64,000 nucleotides of DNA, taken from contig NZ_JAHOPB010000001.1 in the NCBI RefSeq assembly GCF_019039055.1, positions 3,322,001 to 3,386,000 of the forward strand, in the 5' to 3' direction. This stretch comes from Reyranella humidisoli (lineage in GTDB: Bacteria > Pseudomonadota > Alphaproteobacteria > Reyranellales > Reyranellaceae). The notes beneath the pieces were generated by a model, which saw only the letters and a program-made list of their open reading frames with translations, was not told where the DNA came from and did no database searches. Below are positions 33,212 through 41,752 of the stretch, one piece after another; the first letter of the stretch is position 1; every line of letters starts with the position of its first letter. The position numbers were made by a program, and so were the translations under genes.

Positions 33212-33595
33212 TCAGTTGGCCTCCGGCAGCCGGCGAGGTAGCGCCAGCAGGTCCTTGAAATATTGCAGGTTCTGCAGAAGGGGACGCAGGTCGCCTTCCA
33301 TTGAAGCGGCGCCCCGCTTGGTGAGCGCGAACAGGTCGTGCCAGCCCGGCTCGGGCATGCGGCGCCAGTGATGCCGCCAGGCCTCGTCGCTGCCGCGTAT
33401 CGTGAAGACCGTCGACCTCATCAGCCGCGGTCCGCGGTCGAGGGTGGCGAGGGAGCCATCCTTCAGCGTGAGGTGGAAGGGCTCGCTGCCGATGTCGACC
33501 CGGCACTCGACGCTCAGCCAGCGGCCACGTCTCAGGAGATCGGTATCGTCGGCGAGGAGTTTGGGCAGTTTCGCGAAGCAATCCGCAGGTGTCAT
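33212..33595 (-). CDS. SCP2-like domain protein
   Basis: A 127-residue protein with the outline of an SCP2-type sterol/lipid-carrier domain: a helix, a beta sheet (WLSVECRVDIGSEPFHLTLKDG), FTIRGSDEAWRHHW and a C-terminal GDLRPLLQNLQYFKDLLALPR. Such small proteins often flank alpha/beta hydrolase genes. ATG 33595 overlaps the DUF6134 stop by four bases. The family call is by eye and moderate. Confidence 0.6.
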   Translation of the reverse strand: MTPADCFAKLPKLLADDTDLLRRGRWLSVECRVDIGSEPFHLTLKDGSLATLDRGPRLMRSTVFTIRGSDEAWRHHWRRMPEPGWHDLFALTKRGAASMEGDLRPLLQNLQYFKDLLALPRRLPEAN

Positions 33596-34293
33596 TCCTG
33601 CAGTATGTACTCGATCGTCGATCCGTCGGAAGCCTTGAAAGCGGACTTCACCCAGCGGCCGCGGTCGTCGAACCACTGATCCATCTGGACGTCGCCGGTA
33701 TAGGTGTAGCGGGTCGCCTCCAGGGTGCCGTTCGCGGTTTTGATCGTCTCGCGGCCCCGAGGCGTGATCTGGACCTTGGCCAGGGCGCCGTTCTGGGAGT
33801 TGAGCATCGCCGACTGCTTGACCTGATTCAGGTTCCAGTGGGTCGAGGGAAGGGTGCTCGACGGCAGCGTGGCCTGGTTCGGGGTTCCCTGCTGGAAGCC
33901 GACGTCGCTCGCCGTCATCTTGGGCGCGCCGCTGCCTTCGCGCACCACCGCCAGACCCGTGGCGTCATTCCGGGCCTTGATCCCGAACTTGGTGCCGTTG
34001 TCGTCGGTCTGGGTCGCGATGGATTCGAACGTGTTGCCGTTCCAGACTTCCTGACCGCGATGCATGTAGCGGTACATCGTGAGGCCGAGCGCCTTGACCG
34101 CGAAGTCGATCGAGGTCGTGACGGTGCGCTTGTCGCCGTTCTGCTGGAAGGTAAGCGTGTGCGTGCCGATACGCTCGCCGTTGCGGAATGCGGCGAAAAC
34201 ATGGCTAGGGCCGTAGGGAAAGTCGGCGGTGGCCTGGGCGGCGGCCGAGCCGCAGCCCATGAGCATCAGTGCAAGGATCAGTCGGCGTTTCAT
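33592..34293 (-). CDS. DUF6134 family secreted protein
   Basis: A 233-residue exported protein with a signal peptide (LILALMLMGCGSAAAQA, about 4-20) and the DUF6134 opening FPYGPSHVFAAFRNGERIGTHTL. The remainder is beta-rich and contains MYRYMHRGQEVWNG and YTYTGDVQMDQWFDDRGRW. The function is not known; it resembles outer-membrane or periplasmic beta-barrel lipid carriers. ATG 34293 gives a normal signal; an upstream GTG/ATG would add 17 polar residues. It is followed by an SCP2-like and a hydrolase gene. Confidence 0.72.
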   Translation of the reverse strand: MKRRLILALMLMGCGSAAAQATADFPYGPSHVFAAFRNGERIGTHTLTFQQNGDKRTVTTSIDFAVKALGLTMYRYMHRGQEVWNGNTFESIATQTDDNGTKFGIKARNDATGLAVVREGSGAPKMTASDVGFQQGTPNQATLPSSTLPSTHWNLNQVKQSAMLNSQNGALAKVQITPRGRETIKTANGTLEATRYTYTGDVQMDQWFDDRGRWVKSAFKASDGSTIEYILQE

Positions 34294-34340
34294 CGGTGGC
34301 TCCTGGTCCTTATACGCACCGGGCGGCCGCCGGATCCCTC

Positions 34341-35525
34341 TCAAACGACCCGATCGGCCTTGAGCCTGGCGATAACGGCCGCATCATACCCCAGTTCCTG
34401 CAAAATTTGTTCCGTGTGCTCGCCGAGTTGGGGGGCCCGGCGGCGGATGGTGAGGGGCGTGCGGGAGAGCTTCACGGGTTCCTGCAGCACCGGCACCGGC
34501 ATCTTGGCCCCGGGATACTCCATCGAGTGGAAGAACTTCGCTTCCTGGACGTGCTTGTCGTCCAGCGCCTGCTGAGGCGTATAGACCGGGCCGGCAGGAA
34601 TGCGGTTGGCCTCCAGCGCGGCCAGCGCCTCGGCGACGGTTCGGGTGTCGCACCACTTCTGCATGATGGCCGAGAGGGTCTCGCCATTGTCGCCGCGGGC
34701 AAGGTCGTCCTTGAAGCGCGGATCGGCCGCCAGCGTGTCGTCGCCCATCAGCTTGCACCAGCGCACGAACAGCGGCTGGCCGATGGTCATGGCGTAGATC
34801 CAGCCGTCCTTGCACTTGAAGGTGTCGGACGGGCCGGCGGTGAAGCCGCGGTTGAGCGTGGCCACGCGGTTGAGATTGAGCATCGCCTGCTCGATCAGGT
34901 GGCTGTTGGTGATATTGATGGCCGTGCGGAGCAGCGCGGTCTCGACTTTCTGCCCCTTGCCGCTCTTGGCGCGGTCCATGAGAGCGGCCAGCACGCCTAC
35001 CGTGTTGAGCAGGGCGGTGCCGAAATCGACGACGGGTGCGTTGATGCGGGTCGGCGTCTCGCCGTCGCCGGAGAGGTGCATGGCGCCGGACATCGCCTGC
35101 CCGATCGTGTCGAAGCCGACGCGGGTCTTGTAGGGGCCCTCCGAGCCGAAGGTCGAGGTGGTGGCGAGGATGATGCGCGGATTGATGGCCGAGATGGTCT
35201 CGTAGTCGATGCCCATCTTCTGCAGGTCTTCGTAGGGCAGGTTGGCGATGACGATGTCAGACCTCGCGACCAGCTTCTTCACGATCTCCCGGCCCTCGGG
35301 CTTCATCGGATTGAGGGTGAGGCCGAGCTTGTTCCGTCCCATCTGCAGGAACATGGCGCCATCGCCGCCCTCGACGACCGGGGTCACCCAGCGGTCCTCG
35401 CTGCCCTCGAGCTTCTCGATCCGGATCACCTCGGCGCCAAGGTCGGCCAGCATCGTGCCGCAGAACGGACCGGCGATGTAGCGGCCGAAATCGAGTACGC
35501 GGATTCCTTCGAGAACGCCTGACAT
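34341..35525 (-). CDS. CaiB/BaiF-type CoA-transferase
   Basis: Class III CoA-transferase of 394 residues. It has GIRVLDFGRYIAGPFCGTMLADLGAEVIRIEK at the N-terminus, GRNKLGLTLN, RVGFDTIGQAMSG and PVVDFGTALLNTVGVLAAL with the catalytic aspartate. It moves CoA between carboxylic acids. Together with the HMG-CoA-lyase-like enzyme and the tricarboxylate permease upstream on the same strand it suggests a pathway: uptake, CoA activation and cleavage of an organic acid. The gap to the cupin gene is 130 bases, so a separate promoter is possible. Confidence 0.88.
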   Translation of the reverse strand: MSGVLEGIRVLDFGRYIAGPFCGTMLADLGAEVIRIEKLEGSEDRWVTPVVEGGDGAMFLQMGRNKLGLTLNPMKPEGREIVKKLVARSDIVIANLPYEDLQKMGIDYETISAINPRIILATTSTFGSEGPYKTRVGFDTIGQAMSGAMHLSGDGETPTRINAPVVDFGTALLNTVGVLAALMDRAKSGKGQKVETALLRTAINITNSHLIEQAMLNLNRVATLNRGFTAGPSDTFKCKDGWIYAMTIGQPLFVRWCKLMGDDTLAADPRFKDDLARGDNGETLSAIMQKWCDTRTVAEALAALEANRIPAGPVYTPQQALDDKHVQEAKFFHSMEYPGAKMPVPVLQEPVKLSRTPLTIRRRAPQLGEHTEQILQELGYDAAVIARLKADRVV

Positions 35526-35655
35526 GTGACCTTGTCCTCCCTCGCGCCGGGCACGGATGGGCCGGCTGCAACGGAGCATTAGCAGAGGTCGCCCGGCCGT
35601 TCTATTCGCCTCGGCCGCCTGGCGTCTCGGCCGCCTGGGGCCCGGCCGCGGGCGC

Positions 35656-36012
35656 TCAGTCGAAGAAGGTGTTGGGCTTCAGGAAGACCGCGAGCATCAG
35701 GCAGCCCTCGTCGGTCCAGGCGTCGTGGCGGCTTCCCGCCCGCCGCCAGACATAGTTGCCGGCCCGGCAGACGCCGGCGTGATCGGCGAACGAGCCTTCG
35801 AGCACATAGGTCTGTTCGATCGCGACATGCTCGTGCGCCGGGAGGCGGGCGCCCGGCGCCCAGCGCATCAGCACCGTCGAGAGGCCGCTTTCCTTCTGCT
35901 CCATCAGGATCTTCCAATCGACCCCGGGAAAGCGCGTCGGCTGCCACGGCATGTCCCCGACGTCGACATAGGTCGAGTCAGGGACCACGCCCGCCAGTGT
36001 CTCGGCGTTCAA
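35656..36012 (-). CDS. cupin domain protein
   Basis: A small cupin of 118 residues. The metal motif region is visible: RLPAHEHVAIEQTYVLEG (about 57-74) with the His-X-His and Glu ligands, then GNYVWRRAGSRHDAWTDEG. The start is TTG 36012, which overlaps the stop of the upstream lyase (TTGA) and gives a typical length; no ATG serves. Cupins of this sort bind or isomerise small acids or act as sensors. It is coupled to the lyase gene and so belongs to the same pathway. Confidence 0.75.
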   Translation of the reverse strand: MNAETLAGVVPDSTYVDVGDMPWQPTRFPGVDWKILMEQKESGLSTVLMRWAPGARLPAHEHVAIEQTYVLEGSFADHAGVCRAGNYVWRRAGSRHDAWTDEGCLMLAVFLKPNTFFD

Positions 36013-36965
36013 GCGGCCACCTTGCGGCGCGCAGCCTTCAGCGTGCCGCCGCGCATGAGGTGGCCGGGCAGGGGACGGCCGACGATCTCCTCGGCAAGCT
36101 TCGCGACGTCGATCAGGCGCTCGATGTCGAGGCCGGTCTCGACACCCATCTCCTCGCACATGAAGGCGAAGTCCTCGGTGCAGATGTTGCCGGCCGCGCC
36201 GTCGGTCGCGGCGAAGGGACAGCCGCCGAGCCCGGCGACCGACGCATCGAATTTCGTGACGCCCATGCGCAGCCCGGCATAGGCCGCCGCCGCGCCAGTG
36301 CCGCGCGTGTCATGGAGGTGGAGCGAGATCTCGAGATCGGGCCACTTCGAGCGCACCGCGCCGACCAGCCGTTCGACGGAGGCCGGGGTCGCCCAGCCCA
36401 TCGCGTCGGTGAGCTTGATGCCCTTCAGCTTGAAGCCCGCCAGCTCGGCCTCGTCGAGCGCCAGCTGGACGCGCTGCAGGATGAGGTCGGTCGAGAGTTC
36501 GCCTTCGTAGTTGCAGCCGAATGCGCCGAGGATGGTGCCCCATTCGACCGGCATGCCGCGATCCTTGAAGGTCTTGAGCGACATGCGCTGCTCGACCATG
36601 GCGTCCGGGACCGACTTGCCGATGTTCTTGCGGGAGAATGTGTCGGAGGCGGTGACGCGCACGCCGCCATCGACATGCAGAGGGCCCCGAAGCGCGCGCT
36701 CGAGGCCCTGCTGGTTCAGCCACAGCGCGCTGTACTGCACGCCGGGCTTGAGATCGATCCTGGCCGCGACTTCCTCGGCATCGGCCATCGTCGGCACGCG
36801 CTTCGGATTGACGTAGGAGACGCAGGCGATGTGCTTCAGCCCGGTGTCCGCAAGCGCCTCGATGAGGCGGACCTTGTCGGCCACCGGGATCATCTTCTTC
36901 TCGGACTGGAAGCCCTCGCGAGGACCCTCCTCGTTGATCGTCACGCGCTTGGGCAGGTCCGACAT
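36009..36965 (-). CDS. hydroxymethylglutaryl-CoA lyase-like enzyme
   Basis: HMG-CoA lyase-family protein of 318 residues with the DRE-TIM barrel. It has EGPREGFQSEKK (the first loop, with Glu for Asp at its start), SLHLHDTRGTG with the metal-binding HxH, and SVAGLGGCPFA with the conserved Cys. Family members cleave HMG-CoA, citramalyl-CoA or related 3-hydroxy-acyl-CoA. With the CaiB-type transferase and TctAB at hand, a branched C5-C6 dicarboxylate may be the substrate. Start ATG 36965 follows a GGAGGAAAAG site. Confidence 0.82.
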   Translation of the reverse strand: MSDLPKRVTINEEGPREGFQSEKKMIPVADKVRLIEALADTGLKHIACVSYVNPKRVPTMADAEEVAARIDLKPGVQYSALWLNQQGLERALRGPLHVDGGVRVTASDTFSRKNIGKSVPDAMVEQRMSLKTFKDRGMPVEWGTILGAFGCNYEGELSTDLILQRVQLALDEAELAGFKLKGIKLTDAMGWATPASVERLVGAVRSKWPDLEISLHLHDTRGTGAAAAYAGLRMGVTKFDASVAGLGGCPFAATDGAAGNICTEDFAFMCEEMGVETGLDIERLIDVAKLAEEIVGRPLPGHLMRGGTLKAARRKVAA

Positions 36966-36994
36966 CTTTTCCTCCTGGTGTCAGGAGGAGGGCA

Positions 36995-38503
36995 TCAGCC
37001 CTCCTCTTCGACGAATGCTTCTTTTCTCGCCTTCTTGAAGCTCGGTATGGCCATCAGGAGCAGCAGCAGCGCCGTCGTGATGAGCAGACCGAGGCTGATC
37101 GGGCGCTCCAGGAAGACCATGGCGTTGCCACGCGAGAGCAGCATGGCACGCCGGAAGTATTCCTCCATCTGCGGACCCAGAACGAGGCCAAGCAGGAACG
37201 GAGCACCTTCGCAGCCCAGGCGGACGAAGATGTAGCCCAGAACGCCGAAGACGGCGACCTGCATGACATGGAACGTACTGTTTTGCAGACTGTACGCACC
37301 GATGCAGCAGAAGAGCAGGATGGCCGGTGCCAGGAAGCGGTAAGGCACCGTCAGCAGTTTCACCCAGATGCCGATCATCGGCAGGTTGATGATCACCAGC
37401 ATGGCGTTGCCGATCCACATCGAGGCGATCATGCCCCAGAACAGGTCGGGCTTCTTGGTCATGACCTCGGGACCCGGCTGGATGCCCTGGATGATCATGG
37501 CACCGACCATCAGCGCCATGACGGCGTTGGACGGGATGCCGAGCGTGAGCATCGGGATGAACGAGGTCTGGGCGGCGGCGTTGTTGGCCGCCTCGGGCGC
37601 CGCGACGCCCTCGACCGCGCCCTTGCCGAACTGGCCCGGATTCCTCGAGATCTTCTTCTCGAGCGTATAGGCCGAGAAGGCGCCCAGTGTCGGGCCACCG
37701 CCCGGAAGCACGCCGAGGGCTGCACCGAGGAACGTGCCGCGCAGCGCGGCGGGAATCGCCCGCCGTACTTCGTCCGCGGTGGGCCAGAGCGAGGTGACTT
37801 TGATGGTTCCCCCGCTTCGGGTCAGGTGTCTCTCAAGATTGACCACGATCTCGGCGATGCCGAACAGGCCCATGGCGATCGGCGCGAAGTCGATGCCGTC
37901 GCTCAGCTCCGGGATATCGAAGGTGAAGCGCTGGGCGCCGGTGTTCACGTCGGTGCCGACCAGGCCGAACAGCAGGCCGAGGAACACCATCGCGATCGCC
38001 TTGGTGACCGAACCGCTGGCCAGGATGACCGCGGCGACGAGGCCGAGGGCCATCAGCGAGCAGTAGTCGGCCGGGCCGAACTTCTGCGCCATGCGCGTCA
38101 GCGGCTCGGCGAACATCACGATGATGATCGTGCCGACGGTACCCGCGAAGAACGAGCCGACCGCCGAGATCGAGAGCGCGGCTCCGGCGCGGCCATTGCG
38201 GGCCATCTGGTAGCCGTCGAGACAGGTCACGACGGAAGAGGACTCACCTGGCAGGTTGACCAGGATCGACGTCGTCGAACCGCCGTAAGCTGCGCCGTAG
38301 TAGATGCCGGCCAGCATGATGAGCGAGGCAGTCGGCGGCAGGTGGAAGGTGATGGGCAGCAGCATGGCGATTGTCGCCACCGGCCCGATGCCCGGAAGAA
38401 CGCCGATCAACGTGCCGAGCACACAGCCCAGCAGGGCGTAGGTCAGGTTCTGGAACGTGAAGGCGACACTGAAGCCTAGCGATAGGTTGTCGAGAAGCTC
38501 CAT
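36995..38503 (-). CDS. tctA: tripartite tricarboxylate transporter permease TctA
   Basis: Large membrane subunit of 502 residues with about ten to twelve helices. The family start GFSVAFTFQNLTYALLGCVLGTLIGVLPGIGPVATIAMLLPI at about 10-50 and the repeat PGGGPTLGAFSAYTLEKK with PEAANNAAAQTSFIP are diagnostic. It imports organic acids together with TctB and a Bug-type periplasmic receptor. TctB lies one base upstream; no receptor gene is next to it. The nearest receptor in the window is at 45477, which belongs to another operon. Confidence 0.93.
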   Translation of the reverse strand: MELLDNLSLGFSVAFTFQNLTYALLGCVLGTLIGVLPGIGPVATIAMLLPITFHLPPTASLIMLAGIYYGAAYGGSTTSILVNLPGESSSVVTCLDGYQMARNGRAGAALSISAVGSFFAGTVGTIIIVMFAEPLTRMAQKFGPADYCSLMALGLVAAVILASGSVTKAIAMVFLGLLFGLVGTDVNTGAQRFTFDIPELSDGIDFAPIAMGLFGIAEIVVNLERHLTRSGGTIKVTSLWPTADEVRRAIPAALRGTFLGAALGVLPGGGPTLGAFSAYTLEKKISRNPGQFGKGAVEGVAAPEAANNAAAQTSFIPMLTLGIPSNAVMALMVGAMIIQGIQPGPEVMTKKPDLFWGMIASMWIGNAMLVIINLPMIGIWVKLLTVPYRFLAPAILLFCCIGAYSLQNSTFHVMQVAVFGVLGYIFVRLGCEGAPFLLGLVLGPQMEEYFRRAMLLSRGNAMVFLERPISLGLLITTALLLLLMAIPSFKKARKEAFVEEEG

Positions 38504-38504
38504 C

Positions 38505-38954
38505 TCACCACACTCCGCGCACGATGTAGATATTCATGCCCAGCCCGACCTTGAACACGAGCGTGCAGAGGACGGCGAGCGCCACGATGAGGCCTATCAC
38601 TTCCGTGATCTTGAACTCCTCGCCGGCCAGAGACGCAATCGTTACCAGCACGATCAGGGCAGGGATCAGGCCCGCCCGCTCGAAGAGGAGCGCGAAGCAG
38701 ACGATGCCCAGCGTCACCAGCGTGATCGGCTTCCATTTCGGCGCTTCGACCGGATCGCTGCCACTCACGACAGCGATGATGCACACCAGAGCTCCCAGCC
38801 CGATCAGTATGAGAGAAAGCATGCGCGGCACGTAGCCCGGTCCCATGCGAACCGGTGTACCCAGTGCCAGTTTCTGCCCGACATAAAGGGCAATCAGTCC
38901 AAAGCCGATGAACATCAGCCCGGACAAGAAGTCCTTGCTTAGGAATCGATTCAA
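38505..38954 (-). CDS. tctB: tripartite tricarboxylate transporter small subunit TctB
   Basis: Four-helix membrane protein of 149 residues. It has the TctB pattern of an N-terminal helix (SGLMFIGFGLIALYVG), RMGPGYVPRMLSLILIGLGALV and a paired C-terminal helix block (about 75-140). It is the first gene of the tctB-tctA-lyase-cupin run. It has ATG 38954 and no ribosome-site peculiarity. A 125-base gap separates it from the TauE gene. Confidence 0.85.
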   Translation of the reverse strand: MNRFLSKDFLSGLMFIGFGLIALYVGQKLALGTPVRMGPGYVPRMLSLILIGLGALVCIIAVVSGSDPVEAPKWKPITLVTLGIVCFALLFERAGLIPALIVLVTIASLAGEEFKITEVIGLIVALAVLCTLVFKVGLGMNIYIVRGVW

Positions 38955-39079
38955 CGATGCCTCCCCAGAAACGCGTCGTCTTCAGTTTGCTATTGGGTCC
39001 GAACCCCCGGACCGCCAACAGCTAAACACAATTCGGCCGCTTTGCCCAAGTGCCAAGTGCATTACAAGTGATAACTGCA

Positions 39080-39895
39080 TCATCTCAGAAGCAGACGGAC
39101 TGCGATTACGGCGAGGCAAAAGGCAAACAAGCGCCGAAGCAAAGCGACGGGCGCTCTTGCCGACCATCGGGCCGCCATTGGCGCGACAAAGAGCGCGGGC
39201 AGCGACAGCGTCGCAACGCAAAACAAGGCGACATCGCCCAGCGCATCGAACGGACGGCCGGGCGTATTCCGGTCCATCAGCAGGAACACGACAGTCGCCG
39301 GAATTGCGATGACCAGGTTGAAAAGCGCACCCGCGCCGATCGCCCGTTTGATGGAAAATGAGAACAGCGTCAGGGTGGGCGTGCTCAAGGTACCACCGCC
39401 CACACCGACGGCCGCCGCCAGGCCGCCCACGATGGCCGGGGCGATGTAGGAAAACGGCCGCTCCGGCTGACTCTGCCCAATAATGAGGCGATCTCCCGCC
39501 ATCATCTTGAGGGCAAGACCGGCTGCAACGACGGCAAAGAGGGTGGTCAGGACCCATGTCGGCGCCAGGGGGCCAAGTGTCAGGCCGATTACGGCGCCTG
39601 CCATCAGCGCCGGCAGCCAGGATTGAACGAGACCGGAGTCGATCGTGCCGGCTCGCCAGTGAGCTCCGGCGGCGGTGACCGAAGCGATCAGGATGCTTGC
39701 CTGAGCGGTGCCGACGGCCAGAGGCACGCCCAGCGGCTCGCCGATCCCGATGAACTCGAAGATCTCCAGGAGGACCGGCACGGCGACGATGCCGCCGCCA
39801 ACCCCCAACAAGCCGGCGAGCAGTCCGATCAGGACGCCGGTCGCCAGCAATGCCGCCCAGGCACCCGGAGGGTAGGTCGAGAGCAGCGTTTCCAC
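39080..39895 (-). CDS. TauE/SafE family sulfite/anion exporter-like permease
   Basis: Membrane protein of 271 residues with eight predicted helices in two repeats. The family mark GLLAGLLGVGGGIVAVPVL is in the first repeat and GGLAAAVGVGGGTLSTPTL in the second. It exports sulfite, sulfoacetate or similar anions; the substrate is unknown. GTG 39895 is preferred because AAGGGGGGAA lies nine bases upstream; the ORF could start at 39937. It is divergent from the phosphotransferase gene. Confidence 0.83.
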   Translation of the reverse strand: METLLSTYPPGAWAALLATGVLIGLLAGLLGVGGGIVAVPVLLEIFEFIGIGEPLGVPLAVGTAQASILIASVTAAGAHWRAGTIDSGLVQSWLPALMAGAVIGLTLGPLAPTWVLTTLFAVVAAGLALKMMAGDRLIIGQSQPERPFSYIAPAIVGGLAAAVGVGGGTLSTPTLTLFSFSIKRAIGAGALFNLVIAIPATVVFLLMDRNTPGRPFDALGDVALFCVATLSLPALFVAPMAARWSARAPVALLRRLFAFCLAVIAVRLLLR

Positions 39896-39964
39896 AGAGC
39901 CGTATTCCCCCCTTGGTCGATGTTGCGTGTGCCCCATCGTACGAGCAAACTCCCGGCCAATGTA

Positions 39965-39974
39965 AACGCTCGTT
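39965..39974. promoter_or_regulatory. candidate TetR-type operator
   Basis: AACG-CT-CGTT is a ten-base palindrome with a two-base centre, two bases ahead of the AGGAGG ribosome site of the phosphotransferase gene and between divergent genes. The AACGNNCGTT type is common for TetR regulators of acyl-CoA metabolism. The TetR gene ends the same transcript, which fits autoregulation. Confidence 0.35.
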
Positions 39975-39989
39975 CAGGAGGTTTCTCGG

Positions 39990-41069
39990 GTGGCACGGCG
40001 CGGAGAAGACTTCATCGGCACGATGGCGGTGCAGGAAAAGCATCGGTTCGACGAGCAGGCGCTCGCCCGGTTCATGGCCGCCAACGTCGAGGGGTTCACT
40101 CCGCCGCTGACGGTCGAGCAGTTCCGGGGCGGGCAATCCAATCCGACCTATCGGCTGACCGACGGTGCGGGGCGCCGCTACGTGCTGCGCCGCAAGCCGC
40201 CGGGCAAACTGCTGCCCTCAGCCCATGCGGTCGATCGCGAGTTCCGCGTGATCGCGGCCCTCAATCGCACCGACGTACCCACGCCCCGCGCCTATGCTTT
40301 GAGCGAGGATGTGAGCGTCGTGGGCACGCCTTTCTATATAATGGAATACTGCGACGGCCGCGTGCTGTGGGACCCGACCCTGCCGGACGTACCCAGGGAG
40401 GGGCGCCTCGCCATCTATCGCGCCAAGTTCGAGTCGCTCGCCCGGCTTCATCTCGTCGACTACGCCGCGCTCGGCCTGGCCGATTTCGGCCGTCCCGGCA
40501 GTTACGTCGCCCGCCAGATCTCGCGCTGGGGAAAACAGTACAAGGCGTCCGAGACCGAGAAGATCGAGTCGATGGACCGACTGTTCGAATGGTTGCCGGC
40601 GAACCTGCCGGCGAACGACGAGACCGTCCTGGTGCACGGCGACTTCCGCCTCGACAACATGATCTTCCACCCGAGCGAGCCGCGGGTGCTGGGCATCATC
40701 GACTGGGAGATTTCGACCCTCGGCGACCCGCTGGCCGAACTCGCCTACCTCTGCATGCTCTGGCGTACGCCCAAGGACTGGAACGGCCTGCTGGGGCACG
40801 ATCTCGATGAGCTCGGTCTGCCGACCGAGGCGGAGATGGTGGGATACTACAGCACGCTCGCCGGCCGCGCTGCTCCCGAGCCCGCCCTATGGGAATTCTA
40901 CATGGCCTATAATCTGTTCCGCGTGTCGTGCATCCGCCAGGGTGTCTATGCGCGGTCGCTCGACGGCACCGCGTCGAACGTGCGGGCCGCGGAGTCCGGC
41001 AAACTGGTGAAGCCGGCGGCCGATCTCGCCTGGTCGATCGTCGCCAACATGGCCGGAGCATCGCGATGA
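39990..41069 (+). CDS. aminoglycoside-phosphotransferase-like kinase (acyl-CoA-dehydrogenase-associated)
   Basis: APH-type kinase of 359 residues, close to the family found beside acyl-CoA dehydrogenases and fused to ACAD10/11. Markers are RGGQSNPTYRLTDGAGRRYVLRRKPPG (about 46-72), LVHGDFRLDNMIFH with the catalytic Asp, and IIDWEISTLGDPLAELAYL. The mammalian relatives phosphorylate 4-hydroxy-acyl-CoA. GTG 39990 follows an AGGAGG site eight bases upstream; ATG 40023 is the alternative. The stop overlaps the TetR start (ATGA). Confidence 0.85.
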   Translation: MARRGEDFIGTMAVQEKHRFDEQALARFMAANVEGFTPPLTVEQFRGGQSNPTYRLTDGAGRRYVLRRKPPGKLLPSAHAVDREFRVIAALNRTDVPTPRAYALSEDVSVVGTPFYIMEYCDGRVLWDPTLPDVPREGRLAIYRAKFESLARLHLVDYAALGLADFGRPGSYVARQISRWGKQYKASETEKIESMDRLFEWLPANLPANDETVLVHGDFRLDNMIFHPSEPRVLGIIDWEISTLGDPLAELAYLCMLWRTPKDWNGLLGHDLDELGLPTEAEMVGYYSTLAGRAAPEPALWEFYMAYNLFRVSCIRQGVYARSLDGTASNVRAAESGKLVKPAADLAWSIVANMAGASR

Positions 41070-41725
41070 GCAAGCGCAAGACCGTCAGCCCCGGCGACGG
41101 GCCGCCGGAGGCCGTGGAACGCGACGCGCGGCCGCCGGTCGAGGCCATCCGCGCCGCGGCCTTCGCCCAGTTCGCAGAGCGTGGTTATCCGGTCGTCACG
41201 GTGCGCGACATCATGAAGGCCTGCGGGCTCACGCAAGGCGCCCTCTACAATCACTTCAAGTCCAAGGACGAACTGCTGCACGACATCATCGCCTCCACCC
41301 AGAGCGAACTGGAGCGGCTGTGCCAGCAGGCCGTGGCGGGGGCTGGCCCCGATGCGCGTGCGCAACTCGCGGCCTTCGTCCGCGTCTATGTCATGCGGCA
41401 TTGCCGGCTGCGCATCGAGGCGCTGGTCGCCAACCGGGAAATCGGCTGGCTCGACACGGCGCGCGTCTCCGATATCCGCCGCAGCCGCCGCGCCATCCGC
41501 GACATCGTCGTGACCATCCTGGCGCACGGCGTGGAGAACGATGTTTTCGATCCACCGCGGGTCGAGGGAAAGCACGATCTCAAGGCGATCGCGATGGCGC
41601 TGCTCGATCAGTGTACCCATGTCTCCATGTGGTACGGTCCGGGCGGCGACCTTGCGGAGGAGCAGATGGCGAAGCTCTATGCCGACATGGCGCTGCGGGT
41701 CGTCGGAGCCAAGCCGCAGGATTGA
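41066..41725 (+). CDS. TetR family transcriptional regulator
   Basis: TetR repressor of 219 residues. The helix-turn-helix reads AFAQFAERGYPVVTVRDIMKACGLTQGALYNHFKSKDELL at about 32-71, and the ligand domain follows. It is coupled to the phosphotransferase by a four-base overlap, so it probably controls that gene and itself, perhaps in response to an acyl-CoA. The N-terminal 25 residues are disordered and charged. Confidence 0.9.
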   Translation: MSKRKTVSPGDGPPEAVERDARPPVEAIRAAAFAQFAERGYPVVTVRDIMKACGLTQGALYNHFKSKDELLHDIIASTQSELERLCQQAVAGAGPDARAQLAAFVRVYVMRHCRLRIEALVANREIGWLDTARVSDIRRSRRAIRDIVVTILAHGVENDVFDPPRVEGKHDLKAIAMALLDQCTHVSMWYGPGGDLAEEQMAKLYADMALRVVGAKPQD

Positions 41726-41752
41726 CGGTCCTCCTGGCGGGAGCACGAAGGT

